From assembly GCF_003633685.1 (NCBI RefSeq), contig NZ_RBKT01000001.1:558001-622000 (forward strand): 64,000 nt of DNA, given 5' to 3'. The stretch's first letter is position 1; every line of letters starts with the position of its first letter. Position numbers and translations under genes: made by a program. This stretch comes from Micromonospora pisi. GTDB taxonomy: Bacteria > Actinomycetota > Actinomycetes > Mycobacteriales > Micromonosporaceae. Shown in pieces: positions 16,984 to 24,655 of this stretch. The notes under the pieces are model-generated. The model made no database searches, had not been told where the DNA came from, and saw nothing but the letters and a program-made list of their open reading frames with translations.

Positions 16984-17265
16984 CTACCGCGTCGGGTGGT
17001 CACGTCTGGCTCTGTCACGCATCCACTCGTGTACCCGCTCGGAGTGGGTCGGATTGGCCTCGCGCGGGTTGACCAGTCGTTGTGATCGGGAGGGGAGCAG
17101 GCCCGGTCGCTCCCGCTGCCGACCCGTGACGGTGTCGCCACCGTCGGCGGGGATACCGGTCCCGACGAGGTACGCCTGTCCGGCCGGAACGCCGAGCATC
17201 CGGCCGATTTCGGGGTAACCGTGGCCCTGGTCGACCAGGCGCAGGACCTGCTGCTTACTGACCAT
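16984..17265 (-). CDS. Small helix-turn-helix protein leading the formate dehydrogenase operon
   Basis: A 93-residue protein whose first 35 residues (VSKQQVLRLVDQGHGYPEIG then RMLGVPAGQAYLVGTG) read as a resolvase- or sigma-70-region-4-like HTH. The rest is basic and ends in RVHEWMRDRARRDHPTR. The ATG at 17265 has GGAGG five bases upstream; longer in-frame starts give low-quality sequence. It is 51 bases before the alpha-subunit start on the same strand and so probably shares its transcript. A role as operon regulator or as an assembly factor is inferred from position. I do not recognise a named family. Confidence 0.7.
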   Translation of the reverse strand: MVSKQQVLRLVDQGHGYPEIGRMLGVPAGQAYLVGTGIPADGGDTVTGRQRERPGLLPSRSQRLVNPREANPTHSERVHEWMRDRARRDHPTR

Positions 17266-17636
17266 GCGAACCTCCACTTGCCGACAAGTTTCGCATTTCG
17301 CCCCGCTGTCGGTCCTGGAATGCGGAAACCCGGAACGCGGGTGGCGGCCGGTGGATCGGGGCCGCGTACCCGCGCCGTTCTGCAGCACCACCTGCGGCCG
17401 GCTGGTACTCAGACTCGGGCAGGTGACGCTCGGCGGCGAGCGTCCCGCAGGCGTCCTGCGCCAGCCCTGCCGGCTGGTCATCCGCGAGTCCACCGGACCG
17501 GTCCCGGCCCGCTCGACCAGCACCGGCAGGGACGGCGGCGACTGACGCGCCGGGTGCCGTACGCCTGGCTTCCATCGATGGCTTCCGGCAACCTGTACGG
17601 GGCGGAACACCACCACCCGCCCCGGAGGAGCCGAAC
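17266..17636. other. Divergent intergenic region with a palindrome before the HTH gene
   Basis: This stretch separates the leftward formate dehydrogenase operon from the rightward amylase gene and must carry both promoters. A 14-base palindrome ACTTG-CCGA-CAAGT lies at 17276-17289, one base upstream of the HTH-gene ribosome binding site, so it could be an operator or an RNA hairpin gating translation. GGAGGAG at 17624-17630 is the amylase ribosome binding site. I see no convincing gene here. Confidence 0.5.
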
Positions 17637-20405
17637 ATGTCGATTCGCCGAAGTACCGCCGCGCTCTTGTCCGTGATGCTGGCCGTGGCCCTGCCCGCCG
17701 CCCCGGCCAGCGCCGAGCCGAAGGGATCCGGGCACGACGACGCGAAGGCGCTGCACTCGCTGCGCGCCCCGGTCACGGACGAGAACTTCTACTTCGTCAT
17801 GGCCGACCGGTTCGCCAACGGCGACCCCGGCAACGACCGCGGTGGTCTCGGCGACGACCCGCTCGTCTCCGGCTTCGACCCGACCCGGACCGGTTTCTAC
17901 AACGGCGGCGACCTCTTGGGCCTACGCGACCGGATCGACTACATCCGGGAGCTGGGCACCACCTCGATCTGGCTCACCCCCAGCTTCAAGAACAAGGCGG
18001 TGCAGCTCGAGGACGGCCCCTCCGCCGGCTACCACGGCTACTGGATCACGGACTTCACCCAGATCGACCCGCACCTGGGCAGCAACGCGGACCTGCGGGC
18101 ACTGGTCGACGCCGCACACGCCCGGGGCATGAAGGTCTACTTCGACATCATCACCAACCACACCGCCGACGTGATCGGCTACCAGCAGGGCGCCCGGATG
18201 GCGTACACCGGGAAGGACGCGGTGCCGTACCGGACCGCCGCCGGGGCGCCGTTCGACGACCGGGACCACGCGGGGCGGAACAGCTTCCCGTCGCTGAGTG
18301 CCACCGGGTCGTTCCCGTACACGCCGGTGCTGGACCCGGACGAGCGGAACCTGAAGGTGCCGGCCTGGCTCAACGACGTGACGCTCTACCACAACCGGGG
18401 CGACACCACCTTCACCGGCGAGGACTCCTACTACGGCGACTTCTTCGGCCTGGACGATCTCTTCACCGAGGATCCCCGGGTGGTCGACGGCATGATCGAC
18501 ATCTACCAGCGGTGGATCGGCGACTTCGGCATCGACGGCTTCCGGATCGACACCATGAAGCACGTCAACGACGAGTTCTGGCAGCGGTTCGGCCCGGAGG
18601 TGCTGCGCTACGCCCACCGCCAGGGCAAGTCCGAGTTCTTCATGTTCGGCGAGGTCTTCGACACCACCCGCGCGTTCACCTCGCAGTTCACCACCCGCGA
18701 CACCATGCAGGCCGTGCTGGACTTCCCGTTCCAGGAGGCGGCGCGCAACTTCGCCTCACGCGGCCAGCCGGCCAGCCAGCTCGCCTCGTTCTTCGCCGAC
18801 GACGACTGGTACACCGATCGGGACTCGAACGTCTACCAGCTGCCGACCTTCCTCGGTAACCACGACATGGGTCGGATCGGCGGCTTCGTCGCCGCCGACA
18901 ACCCGGGCGCCGACGACACCGAACTGGTGGCCCGCGACCGGCTCGCGCACGAGCTGATGTACCTGTCCCGTGGCAACCCGGTCATCTACTACGGGGACGA
19001 GCAGGGCTTCACCGGTCCCGGCGGCGACCAGGCCGCCCGGCAGACGATGTTCGCCAGTCAGGTCCCGGCGTACCTCGACGACGACCTGATCGGCACCGAC
19101 GCCACCCACGGGCAGGACAACTTCGTCCCCACCCACCCGCTCTACCAGTCGATCCGGGCGCTCGCCGGGCTCACCCGGGCACATCCGGCCCTGCGCGACG
19201 GGGCCCAGCAGCACCGTTACGCCACCGACGGTCCGGGCATCTACGCCCACTCCCGGCTCGACCGCACCGAGCAGCGCGAGTACGTGGTCGCGACCAACAA
19301 CAGCGAACAGCCACGGACCGCCGCCATCCCGACCTACCTGGCCGGGCACACCTTCACCAACCTGTACGGCGACGGTCCCGACCGGGTACGCACCGGCGGC
19401 GACCGGAAGCTGAGCCTGACCGTGCCGCCGCTGAGCACCGTGGTCTACCAGTCGACCGGACGACTCCCCCGCTCCAAGGCCGCCCCGGCGATCTCGCTCG
19501 CGACGTCGGTGCCCGCCGCCGAGACAGCGGGACGGATCCGGGTCGGCGCCGACGTGGCCGGATCGGCGTTCCACGAGGTCACCTTCTACGCCCGGACCGG
19601 CAACGGTCGGTGGGAGTCGATCGGCACCGACGACAGCGCGCCGTACCGGGTCTTCCACGACGTGTCCGGGCTGGCTCCGGGCACCCCGGTGCAGTACCGG
19701 GCGGTGGTCGGGGACAACAACCGGCACAGCGCGCAGAGCCGGGTCCGTACCGCCGTGGTGCCGGCACCGACCCTGACCATCGCCGCGCCGACCGAGGGAA
19801 GCGGCGTACGGGGGCGGGTCGAGGTGCGGGCCACCGCGGACCCGGAGCGGGCGACGCACGTCGTCGAGGTCGAACGGCGCATCGACGGCGGCGCCTGGCG
19901 GCGGGTCGGCACCGACGCCTCGTCCCCGGTCTACACCGTCTTCGACGACCTCACCCCGTTGGACCTGCCCGCCGACACGGTCGTCGAGTACCGGGCGATC
20001 CTCACCGAGCCGAACGGAACCCGGGTCACCAGCGCCACCCGAAGGGTCCGGGCGGCGGGGCCACCGATCACCACCGCCACCCTGCATTACCTGCGACCCG
20101 CCGCCGACTACGGCCAGTGGGGTCTGCACCTCTGGGGTGACGCGGTAGACCCGGCGACCCTGGCCACGATCGGCTGGGACCGGCCGTTGCCGGTGACCCG
20201 GACCGAGGGTGGTTGGGCGGAGTACGACATCCCGCTCGTCGACGACACCCGCCCGGTCAACTTCATCATGCACCTGCCCAACGGTGACAGCGTGCCGGCC
20301 ACCCGGGAGCCGGGCGGCGACCGCTCGTTCCTCCCGATCGATCGTCCCGAGGTCTGGATCGTCCAGGGAGATCCGACCGTCCACTCCAGCCCACCCGCCC
20401 GCTGA
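17637..20405 (+). CDS. Secreted GH13 alpha-amylase family glycosidase with CBM and beta-sandwich domains
   Basis: The 922-residue exported enzyme has a Sec signal (cleavage after PASA near residue 26). The GH13 barrel spans about residues 45-500, with the nucleophile D305 in GFRIDTMKH, acid/base E339 in FMFGEVFD, and transition-state D410 in FLGNHDMGR. The all-beta domain C follows to about 610. Two Ig/FN3-like repeats (about 620-705 and 710-795) and a C-terminal pullulanase-type carbohydrate-binding module (LHYLRPAADYGQWGLHLWGD) complete it. It should cut alpha-1,4 or alpha-1,6 glucans outside the cell. GGAGGAG precedes the ATG by seven bases. Whether it is amylase, pullulanase or cyclomaltodextrinase-like cannot be decided from sequence alone. 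Confidence 0.92.
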   Translation: MSIRRSTAALLSVMLAVALPAAPASAEPKGSGHDDAKALHSLRAPVTDENFYFVMADRFANGDPGNDRGGLGDDPLVSGFDPTRTGFYNGGDLLGLRDRIDYIRELGTTSIWLTPSFKNKAVQLEDGPSAGYHGYWITDFTQIDPHLGSNADLRALVDAAHARGMKVYFDIITNHTADVIGYQQGARMAYTGKDAVPYRTAAGAPFDDRDHAGRNSFPSLSATGSFPYTPVLDPDERNLKVPAWLNDVTLYHNRGDTTFTGEDSYYGDFFGLDDLFTEDPRVVDGMIDIYQRWIGDFGIDGFRIDTMKHVNDEFWQRFGPEVLRYAHRQGKSEFFMFGEVFDTTRAFTSQFTTRDTMQAVLDFPFQEAARNFASRGQPASQLASFFADDDWYTDRDSNVYQLPTFLGNHDMGRIGGFVAADNPGADDTELVARDRLAHELMYLSRGNPVIYYGDEQGFTGPGGDQAARQTMFASQVPAYLDDDLIGTDATHGQDNFVPTHPLYQSIRALAGLTRAHPALRDGAQQHRYATDGPGIYAHSRLDRTEQREYVVATNNSEQPRTAAIPTYLAGHTFTNLYGDGPDRVRTGGDRKLSLTVPPLSTVVYQSTGRLPRSKAAPAISLATSVPAAETAGRIRVGADVAGSAFHEVTFYARTGNGRWESIGTDDSAPYRVFHDVSGLAPGTPVQYRAVVGDNNRHSAQSRVRTAVVPAPTLTIAAPTEGSGVRGRVEVRATADPERATHVVEVERRIDGGAWRRVGTDASSPVYTVFDDLTPLDLPADTVVEYRAILTEPNGTRVTSATRRVRAAGPPITTATLHYLRPAADYGQWGLHLWGDAVDPATLATIGWDRPLPVTRTEGGWAEYDIPLVDDTRPVNFIMHLPNGDSVPATREPGGDRSFLPIDRPEVWIVQGDPTVHSSPPAR

Positions 20406-20423
20406 CCGGTCCGCTCTCCGGTG

Positions 20424-20457
20424 CCGCCGGGGTTGGGCACGTGCCGAACCCCGGCGG
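20424..20457 (+). terminator. Hairpin terminator after the amylase gene
   Basis: CCGCCGGGGTT at 20424-20434 pairs with AACCCCGGCGG at 20447-20457, and GGCAC/GTGCC extends the stem inside. It begins 18 bases after the amylase stop and before the next promoter. No T-tract follows, which is common for actinomycete terminators. Confidence 0.7.
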
Positions 20458-20476
20458 TTGCCGCCCATCACACTGT

Positions 20477-20490
20477 CAACGGTATCGTTG
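20477..20490. promoter_or_regulatory. Palindromic operator candidate of the TioE-like regulator
   Basis: CAACG-GTAT-CGTTG is a perfect 14-base palindrome 40 bases upstream of the regulator start. MerR-type proteins bind palindromes within the spacer of their own promoters, so autoregulation is plausible. TTGGAC and TTGAAA sequences nearby may be promoter parts, but no clear -10/-35 pair is seen. Confidence 0.45.
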
Positions 20491-20529
20491 GACCAAGCGT
20501 TGAAACTTATCCGGGACATTGGCAGGACA

Positions 20530-21231
20530 GTGCGGCGAAACCTTCAAGACGCTGGGCGGCTCAGACCGGTTGACCTGGCGCGTGCGCACGGTCTGTCCAC
20601 GCAGGCGGTCAGGAACTACGAGGCGGCCGGGATCCTTCCGGAGGCCGAGCGCACTCCGCATGGCTACCGCACCTACACGCCGAGGCACGCGCAAGCGCTA
20701 CGCGCGTTCCTCGCCCTCGTACCCGGACACGGCCACCAGACGGCCACGTTGATCATGCAGGCGATCAACCGGGGCGCGACAGCGGACGCGCTCCGGCTCA
20801 TCGACGAGAGCCACGCCCAGATTCTCGACGACCGCCGCACCCTCCAGGCCGTCGAAGCCGCGCTTCACGACCTCAGTCCCGTACCGCAGGAACGCGGCGA
20901 CACGTTCGTGGGCCCGCTGGCGGGAAGGCTGGGCATCCGCCCCGCCACCCTGCGCAAATGGGAACGCGCCGGCTTGGTCCAACCGCGCCGCGACCCGCTC
21001 ACGGGCTACCGGGTCTACAGCGCCGCCGACGTACGCGACGCCCAACTGGTCCACCAGCTCAGACGCGGCGGCTACCTGCTGGAGCAGATCGCCCCGCTGA
21101 TCGTCCAGGTCCGCTCCGCCGGAGGTGTGGCACCCCTCGAGTCGATGCTGGGCGACTGGCATGCCCGCCTCTCGGCCCGCAGCCGCGCCATGCTCACCGG
21201 TGCCGCCGCACTCGACGCCTACCTCGGCTGA
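20530..21231 (+). CDS. TioE-type transcriptional regulator with two MerR-like DNA-binding domains
   Basis: The 233-residue protein contains two winged-helix MerR domains: one near residues 10-60 (RPVDLARAHGLSTQAVRNYE, then GYRTYTPRH) and a second near 115-175 (LGIRPATLRKWERAGLVQP, then GYRVYSAADVRDAQLV). This tandem form is the TioE family, named after a thiocoraline-cluster regulator. It has no metal-binding Cys, so it is not a metal sensor. The GTG at 20530 is chosen because upstream residues in frame do not match the family; the ribosome binding site (AGGA) is weak. The gene overlaps the 3' end of the convergent flippase gene by 13 bases. Confidence 0.8.
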   Translation: MRRNLQDAGRLRPVDLARAHGLSTQAVRNYEAAGILPEAERTPHGYRTYTPRHAQALRAFLALVPGHGHQTATLIMQAINRGATADALRLIDESHAQILDDRRTLQAVEAALHDLSPVPQERGDTFVGPLAGRLGIRPATLRKWERAGLVQPRRDPLTGYRVYSAADVRDAQLVHQLRRGGYLLEQIAPLIVQVRSAGGVAPLESMLGDWHARLSARSRAMLTGAAALDAYLG

Positions 21232-22580
21232 CGACCGGACCTCGCCCGGAGTGAGGTAGCCCGCCGGCCGGCGGGCGCGAGTCCCGCGAGGCGGCGCGCG
21301 AACAGCAGGATCACGACGAGCGCGGACACCTCGGCCGCCGCGGTCGCGGCGGCCGCGCCGAGCGGGCCGAACCGGGGTACGCCGAGCGTGACGGCGACGG
21401 TCAGCAGCGCCGCGAGCACCGCCATGGCCCTCGTCGCCCGCCCGTAATGGCCGTCTCCGATCCAGTTGAACATCAGCGCCCGGCTGACCGCCATGAACGG
21501 CAGCGCCAGCATGAACAGCGTCAGCCAACCGGCAGCCTCCCGGTGCGGCAGGGAGAGCATCGTGCCGGTGAGCCAGGGTGCGAGCCAGGCGACGGCCGCC
21601 GCCATGGGGACCGCGCAGAGCAGCGCGACCACCACCGAGAAGTGGGCCGGGTGTGCCGAGTACTCGAAGCCCAACCGGCGGCGCGCCCGCGCCACCATGG
21701 GCACCTGCAGCGCCGACTGCACGACACCGCCGATGGCCTGGTAGGCGGTGATGAGGGCCCCGAAGCTGCCCATGACCGCCGGTGTCGCGACCAGCGACAG
21801 CACCAGCGTGGCGAACCGCGCCACGTACAGGTCGCCGAGGGCGAAGCCGAACAGATGCCGACTGGAGCGGTATCCGGCCAGGGCGCGCCGGAGCGAGAGC
21901 TCCCGGAACCGCTCGCGCCGCAGCGAGCCGTCGCCGCCGAGGACGACTTCGCCGACCACGAGCTGCGTCAGCCCGGCGGCGGCGAGTGCGACGGTCAGCG
22001 GCGCCCCGAGCAGGACCATGACCAGCGACGCCGCCTTGCTGCCGCACATCAGTACGGCGCTGGCGAGGAACCGCATCCGGCGGCTGAAGTCGGCGGTCTG
22101 CAACTGGGCCAGGCCGTTGCCGAGCGCCACCACGCCCGCCGCCGCCAACGCGGTCGCGTCGTACCCCCGGTGGGCGTAGAACGCGCCGACGACCAGCACG
22201 CCGAGCAGCAGTCCGGGTACGACCACCAGCGTCCACTGGCTCCGCACGAGCGTACGCTGCTCCTCGGTGCCGTTGAGGTAGAGCAGCGCCGATCCCCCGC
22301 TGACGACGATCAGCACGAAGGCCAGCGCCGACGTGACCACCGTGTACGCCGCGATCTCGCCCGTCTGGCCGAACGACGCGCACAGCGCCAGGATCACCGC
22401 GCTCAGCAGCCCGTTGGCGACGACCGCACCGGCCGCGATCGCCGAGTTCCTGGCGAGCGCCCGGTAGCCGGGCCCCGGGTCGGTGGGGCGAACGGCGTCA
22501 ACGTCGTCTGTCGGCTCGCCGGCCGTCGTTCGCACGATCCGTACTTTACGCAGCACCGATCCGGCGACGCGTCGTCGCAT
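21219..22580 (-). CDS. Polysaccharide/lipid flippase-like membrane protein (MATE/MOP superfamily)
   Basis: A polytopic protein of about 453 residues with roughly 12 hydrophobic helices, starting AVVANGLLSAVILALCASFG, as in oligosaccharide flippases (Polysacc_synt/MurJ-like). Members move lipid-linked oligosaccharides across the membrane. The ATG at 22580 is used; GTGs at 22556 and 22534 are alternatives because the upstream divergent gene starts only 11 bases away and no good ribosome binding site is seen. Helix count and length suit the MOP superfamily, but sequence identity to a named flippase is not obvious, so a transporter of unknown cargo is the safe call. Confidence 0.7.
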   Translation of the reverse strand: MRRRVAGSVLRKVRIVRTTAGEPTDDVDAVRPTDPGPGYRALARNSAIAAGAVVANGLLSAVILALCASFGQTGEIAAYTVVTSALAFVLIVVSGGSALLYLNGTEEQRTLVRSQWTLVVVPGLLLGVLVVGAFYAHRGYDATALAAAGVVALGNGLAQLQTADFSRRMRFLASAVLMCGSKAASLVMVLLGAPLTVALAAAGLTQLVVGEVVLGGDGSLRRERFRELSLRRALAGYRSSRHLFGFALGDLYVARFATLVLSLVATPAVMGSFGALITAYQAIGGVVQSALQVPMVARARRRLGFEYSAHPAHFSVVVALLCAVPMAAAVAWLAPWLTGTMLSLPHREAAGWLTLFMLALPFMAVSRALMFNWIGDGHYGRATRAMAVLAALLTVAVTLGVPRFGPLGAAAATAAAEVSALVVILLFARRLAGLAPAGRRATSLRARSGRQPR

Positions 22581-22591
22581 AGCCTGGTGCC

Positions 22592-22999
22592 ATGACTGGT
22601 GGGCAGGCTCGTTCCGGTGGGCGGGAAGTGGTCGTCCTGGCGGTGGTCCTGGACTGTGCCGATCTGGCCCGCTCGGGGGCGTTCTGGTCCGACGCACTCG
22701 GGTACGTCGCCGAGCCGCTCTCGTCCGGGCGTTACCGGCGGTTGCTGCCCCCGGACGGGGAAGGCGTCGAACTGCTGTTGCAGCGGGTTCCCGAACCGAA
22801 GACGCAGAAGAACAGGATGCATCTGGACCTGCGCGTGCCCGACCTGGAGGCGGAGGTGGCCAGGATGCTGTCCCTGGGGGCGCGGTGCGTCACGGAGAGC
22901 CCCGTCGAGGAAGACGGCTGGGCGTGGCACGTGCTCGCCGATCCCGACGGCAACGAGTTCTGCGTGCTGCGGCCACCGGCAACGGCCACCGCACCTTGA
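22592..22999 (+). CDS. VOC-family (glyoxalase/bleomycin resistance) protein
   Basis: A 135-residue protein with the vicinal oxygen chelate fold: an opening strand VVLDCADLARSGAFWSDALG, the pairing His in RMHLDLRVPDLEAEV, and a final strand WHVLADPDGNEFCVLRPP with the metal Glu (NEF). Families with this layout include glyoxalase, dioxygenase and antibiotic-binding proteins; actinomycetes carry many of unknown role. It is a single gene between a divergent transporter and a convergent epimerase; the start has no distinct ribosome binding site, so the mRNA may be nearly leaderless. Confidence 0.85.
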   Translation: MTGGQARSGGREVVVLAVVLDCADLARSGAFWSDALGYVAEPLSSGRYRRLLPPDGEGVELLLQRVPEPKTQKNRMHLDLRVPDLEAEVARMLSLGARCVTESPVEEDGWAWHVLADPDGNEFCVLRPPATATAP

Positions 23000-23028
23000 C
23001 CACACCGTCGACGGCCGCGCGATCGGGG

Positions 23029-23952
23029 CTAATCGGCCGATGGCGTATCGGCGAAGGTTTCACGAAGTGCCGGGCCGAGTGACCGGCCGGTCGTCGGCTC
23101 GATGAACAGTTCGGCGAGCAGCAGGTCGGCGAGGTAGGTGGGGTTGACCCCCGACTCCTTGCCGCCGAGGGACTGCAGCACGCCGCCGCTTCGTAGGGCG
23201 GCCCGTACGGCGGCGGCAGGCAGGCGACGGACCCGGCGCGGTCGGCCGACCGCCTCGGCGATGCGCGCGATCATGTCGTGCCAGGTGAGGTTTTCGTCGG
23301 CGACCGGAATGTCCTCGGCACGGGCGTGCTCGAGCGCCTCGACCGCGACATCGGCCACGCTGCGGGCCGAGGCCGCGGCAGTCCCGCCGGCGGGGACGAC
23401 CAGGGGTGAACGAGACCTTGCCCAACGGTCCAGCGGGCCGGCCCAGTTGGGAAGCCGGTCGCCGGCCCGGCCGAAGATGAAGGGCAACTCGAGCACCGCT
23501 ACCGGTAGATCCGGGCCGGCGGCCGCTCGTCCCTCCCGGGCCTGCTCCACCCTGCATCGGATGTACGTGTGGCGGGCCGCGAGGCGCCACTGCGGATGCA
23601 GCCGATCGTGATAGGTGTAGTACGAGCCCATGATGACCCCACGGGTGAGACCTTCGTGGCGGGCGGCGGTGAAGAGGCGGACCACGGGTTCGACGTTGTC
23701 CCGGCGGAAAGCCGGATAGATCGGCTTGCGTAGCGGTCGCTGCTCGTCGGTGCGGGTCGCGTACACCACGCCGTCGTGGCCGGCGAGCAATGGTCGCAGT
23801 TCGTCGACCGAGGCAGACTCGACATCGAGCAAGTGATCAATGCCCGGACGGGCGGTGCGCGCCAACGTGGTGACCGCATGGCCTCGCTCCCGCAGCACCT
23901 CCACGACATGAGCGCCGATCAGACCACTTCCGCCCACGACAAGAATTCTCAC
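23029..23952 (-). CDS. NAD(P)-dependent epimerase/dehydratase, atypical SDR
   Basis: About 307 residues beginning with a Rossmann motif RILVVGGSGLIGAHVVEVL, so a nucleotide-binding short-chain dehydrogenase-like fold is clear. An ELPFIFGRAGDRLPNW segment near residue 180 is typical of extended and atypical SDRs. No YxxxK catalytic pair is obvious in the expected place; YYTYHDRL is the nearest. It may therefore be a regulatory NmrA-like or poorly known epimerase. The GTG at 23952 begins directly at the Rossmann fold; longer in-frame starts are not supported. Its 3' end faces the VOC gene with a 29-base gap. Confidence 0.8.
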   Translation of the reverse strand: MRILVVGGSGLIGAHVVEVLRERGHAVTTLARTARPGIDHLLDVESASVDELRPLLAGHDGVVYATRTDEQRPLRKPIYPAFRRDNVEPVVRLFTAARHEGLTRGVIMGSYYTYHDRLHPQWRLAARHTYIRCRVEQAREGRAAAGPDLPVAVLELPFIFGRAGDRLPNWAGPLDRWARSRSPLVVPAGGTAAASARSVADVAVEALEHARAEDIPVADENLTWHDMIARIAEAVGRPRRVRRLPAAAVRAALRSGGVLQSLGGKESGVNPTYLADLLLAELFIEPTTGRSLGPALRETFADTPSAD

Positions 23953-24090
23953 GCCGCATCGTCCACTCCGGACCCGGCTGCTTGTCAAGCCACGATCTGG
24001 GCACGGCGCGGGTGGCCCAGCCACGGTCAGCGGCGTAGGTGGGCACAAAACAGGGTCGACGGCGGATCGCGCCGATGGGAGCATCACCGC

Positions 24091-24567
24091 GTGGTACCAC
24101 TGCGGATCATCAGAGGCGATGCGACCAGTCCTCAGGCCAGGGGACCGAAGATCATCGCCCATGTGTGCAACGACCTCGGTGGGTGGGGCAAGGGCTTCGT
24201 ACTGGCCGTCTCCCGTCGGTGGCCGGAACCGGAACACGCCTTTCGGCAGTGGCACCGTGAGCGCTCCGGCAACGACTTCGGCCTCGGCGCCACCCAGTTG
24301 ATTCAGGTCCGGTCCGACACCTGGGTGGCCAACATGGTCGCCCAACGCGGCATCCGCACCGGCAGCGGCGGGCCGCCGATCCGCTACGAGGCCGTCGAGC
24401 GCTGCCTGAACGCCGTCGCCGAGCACGCCACGCGGCTGTCCGCCAGCGTCCACATGCCGCGCATCGGGTGCGGCCTGGCTGGTGGCCGCTGGGAGCGGAT
24501 CGAACCGCTCGTCATCGCCACCTTGTCTGACCGCGACATAGCCACCACCGTCTACGACCAGAACTGA
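24091..24567 (+). CDS. Macro-domain protein (ADP-ribose-binding or hydrolysing)
   Basis: A 158-residue single macro domain: LRIIRGDATSPQARGPKIIA, HVCNDLGGWGKGFVLAVSRR (ADP-ribose loop 1), QLIQVRSDTWVANMVAQRG and VHMPRIGCGLAGGRWERIEP (loop 2, with the IGxGxAGG-type turn). It binds or removes ADP-ribose, and related proteins are Appr-1''-p processing enzymes or deacylases. It lies next to the divergent epimerase with about 138 bases between the starts. The GTG at 24091 is chosen, with GGGAG ten bases upstream. No ART or sirtuin partner gene is present here. Confidence 0.88.
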   Translation: MVPLRIIRGDATSPQARGPKIIAHVCNDLGGWGKGFVLAVSRRWPEPEHAFRQWHRERSGNDFGLGATQLIQVRSDTWVANMVAQRGIRTGSGGPPIRYEAVERCLNAVAEHATRLSASVHMPRIGCGLAGGRWERIEPLVIATLSDRDIATTVYDQN

Positions 24568-24592
24568 CCGACCCGCCGGCACCGGGAAGGCT

Positions 24593-24632
24593 GTGGCCGC
24601 CTACTGCCCCTGGCGGGCTAGCAGACGGCCAC
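24593..24632. terminator. Hairpin between convergent macro-domain and giant-protein genes
   Basis: GTGGCCG (24593-24599) pairs with CGGCCAC (24626-24632), with an inner CTGC/GCAG pairing. It sits between the macro-domain stop at 24567 and the end of the leftward giant gene at 24656, so it could end transcription from both sides. Confidence 0.6.
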
Positions 24633-24655
24633 AACGGCTCAGCGGTGGTGCCGGA

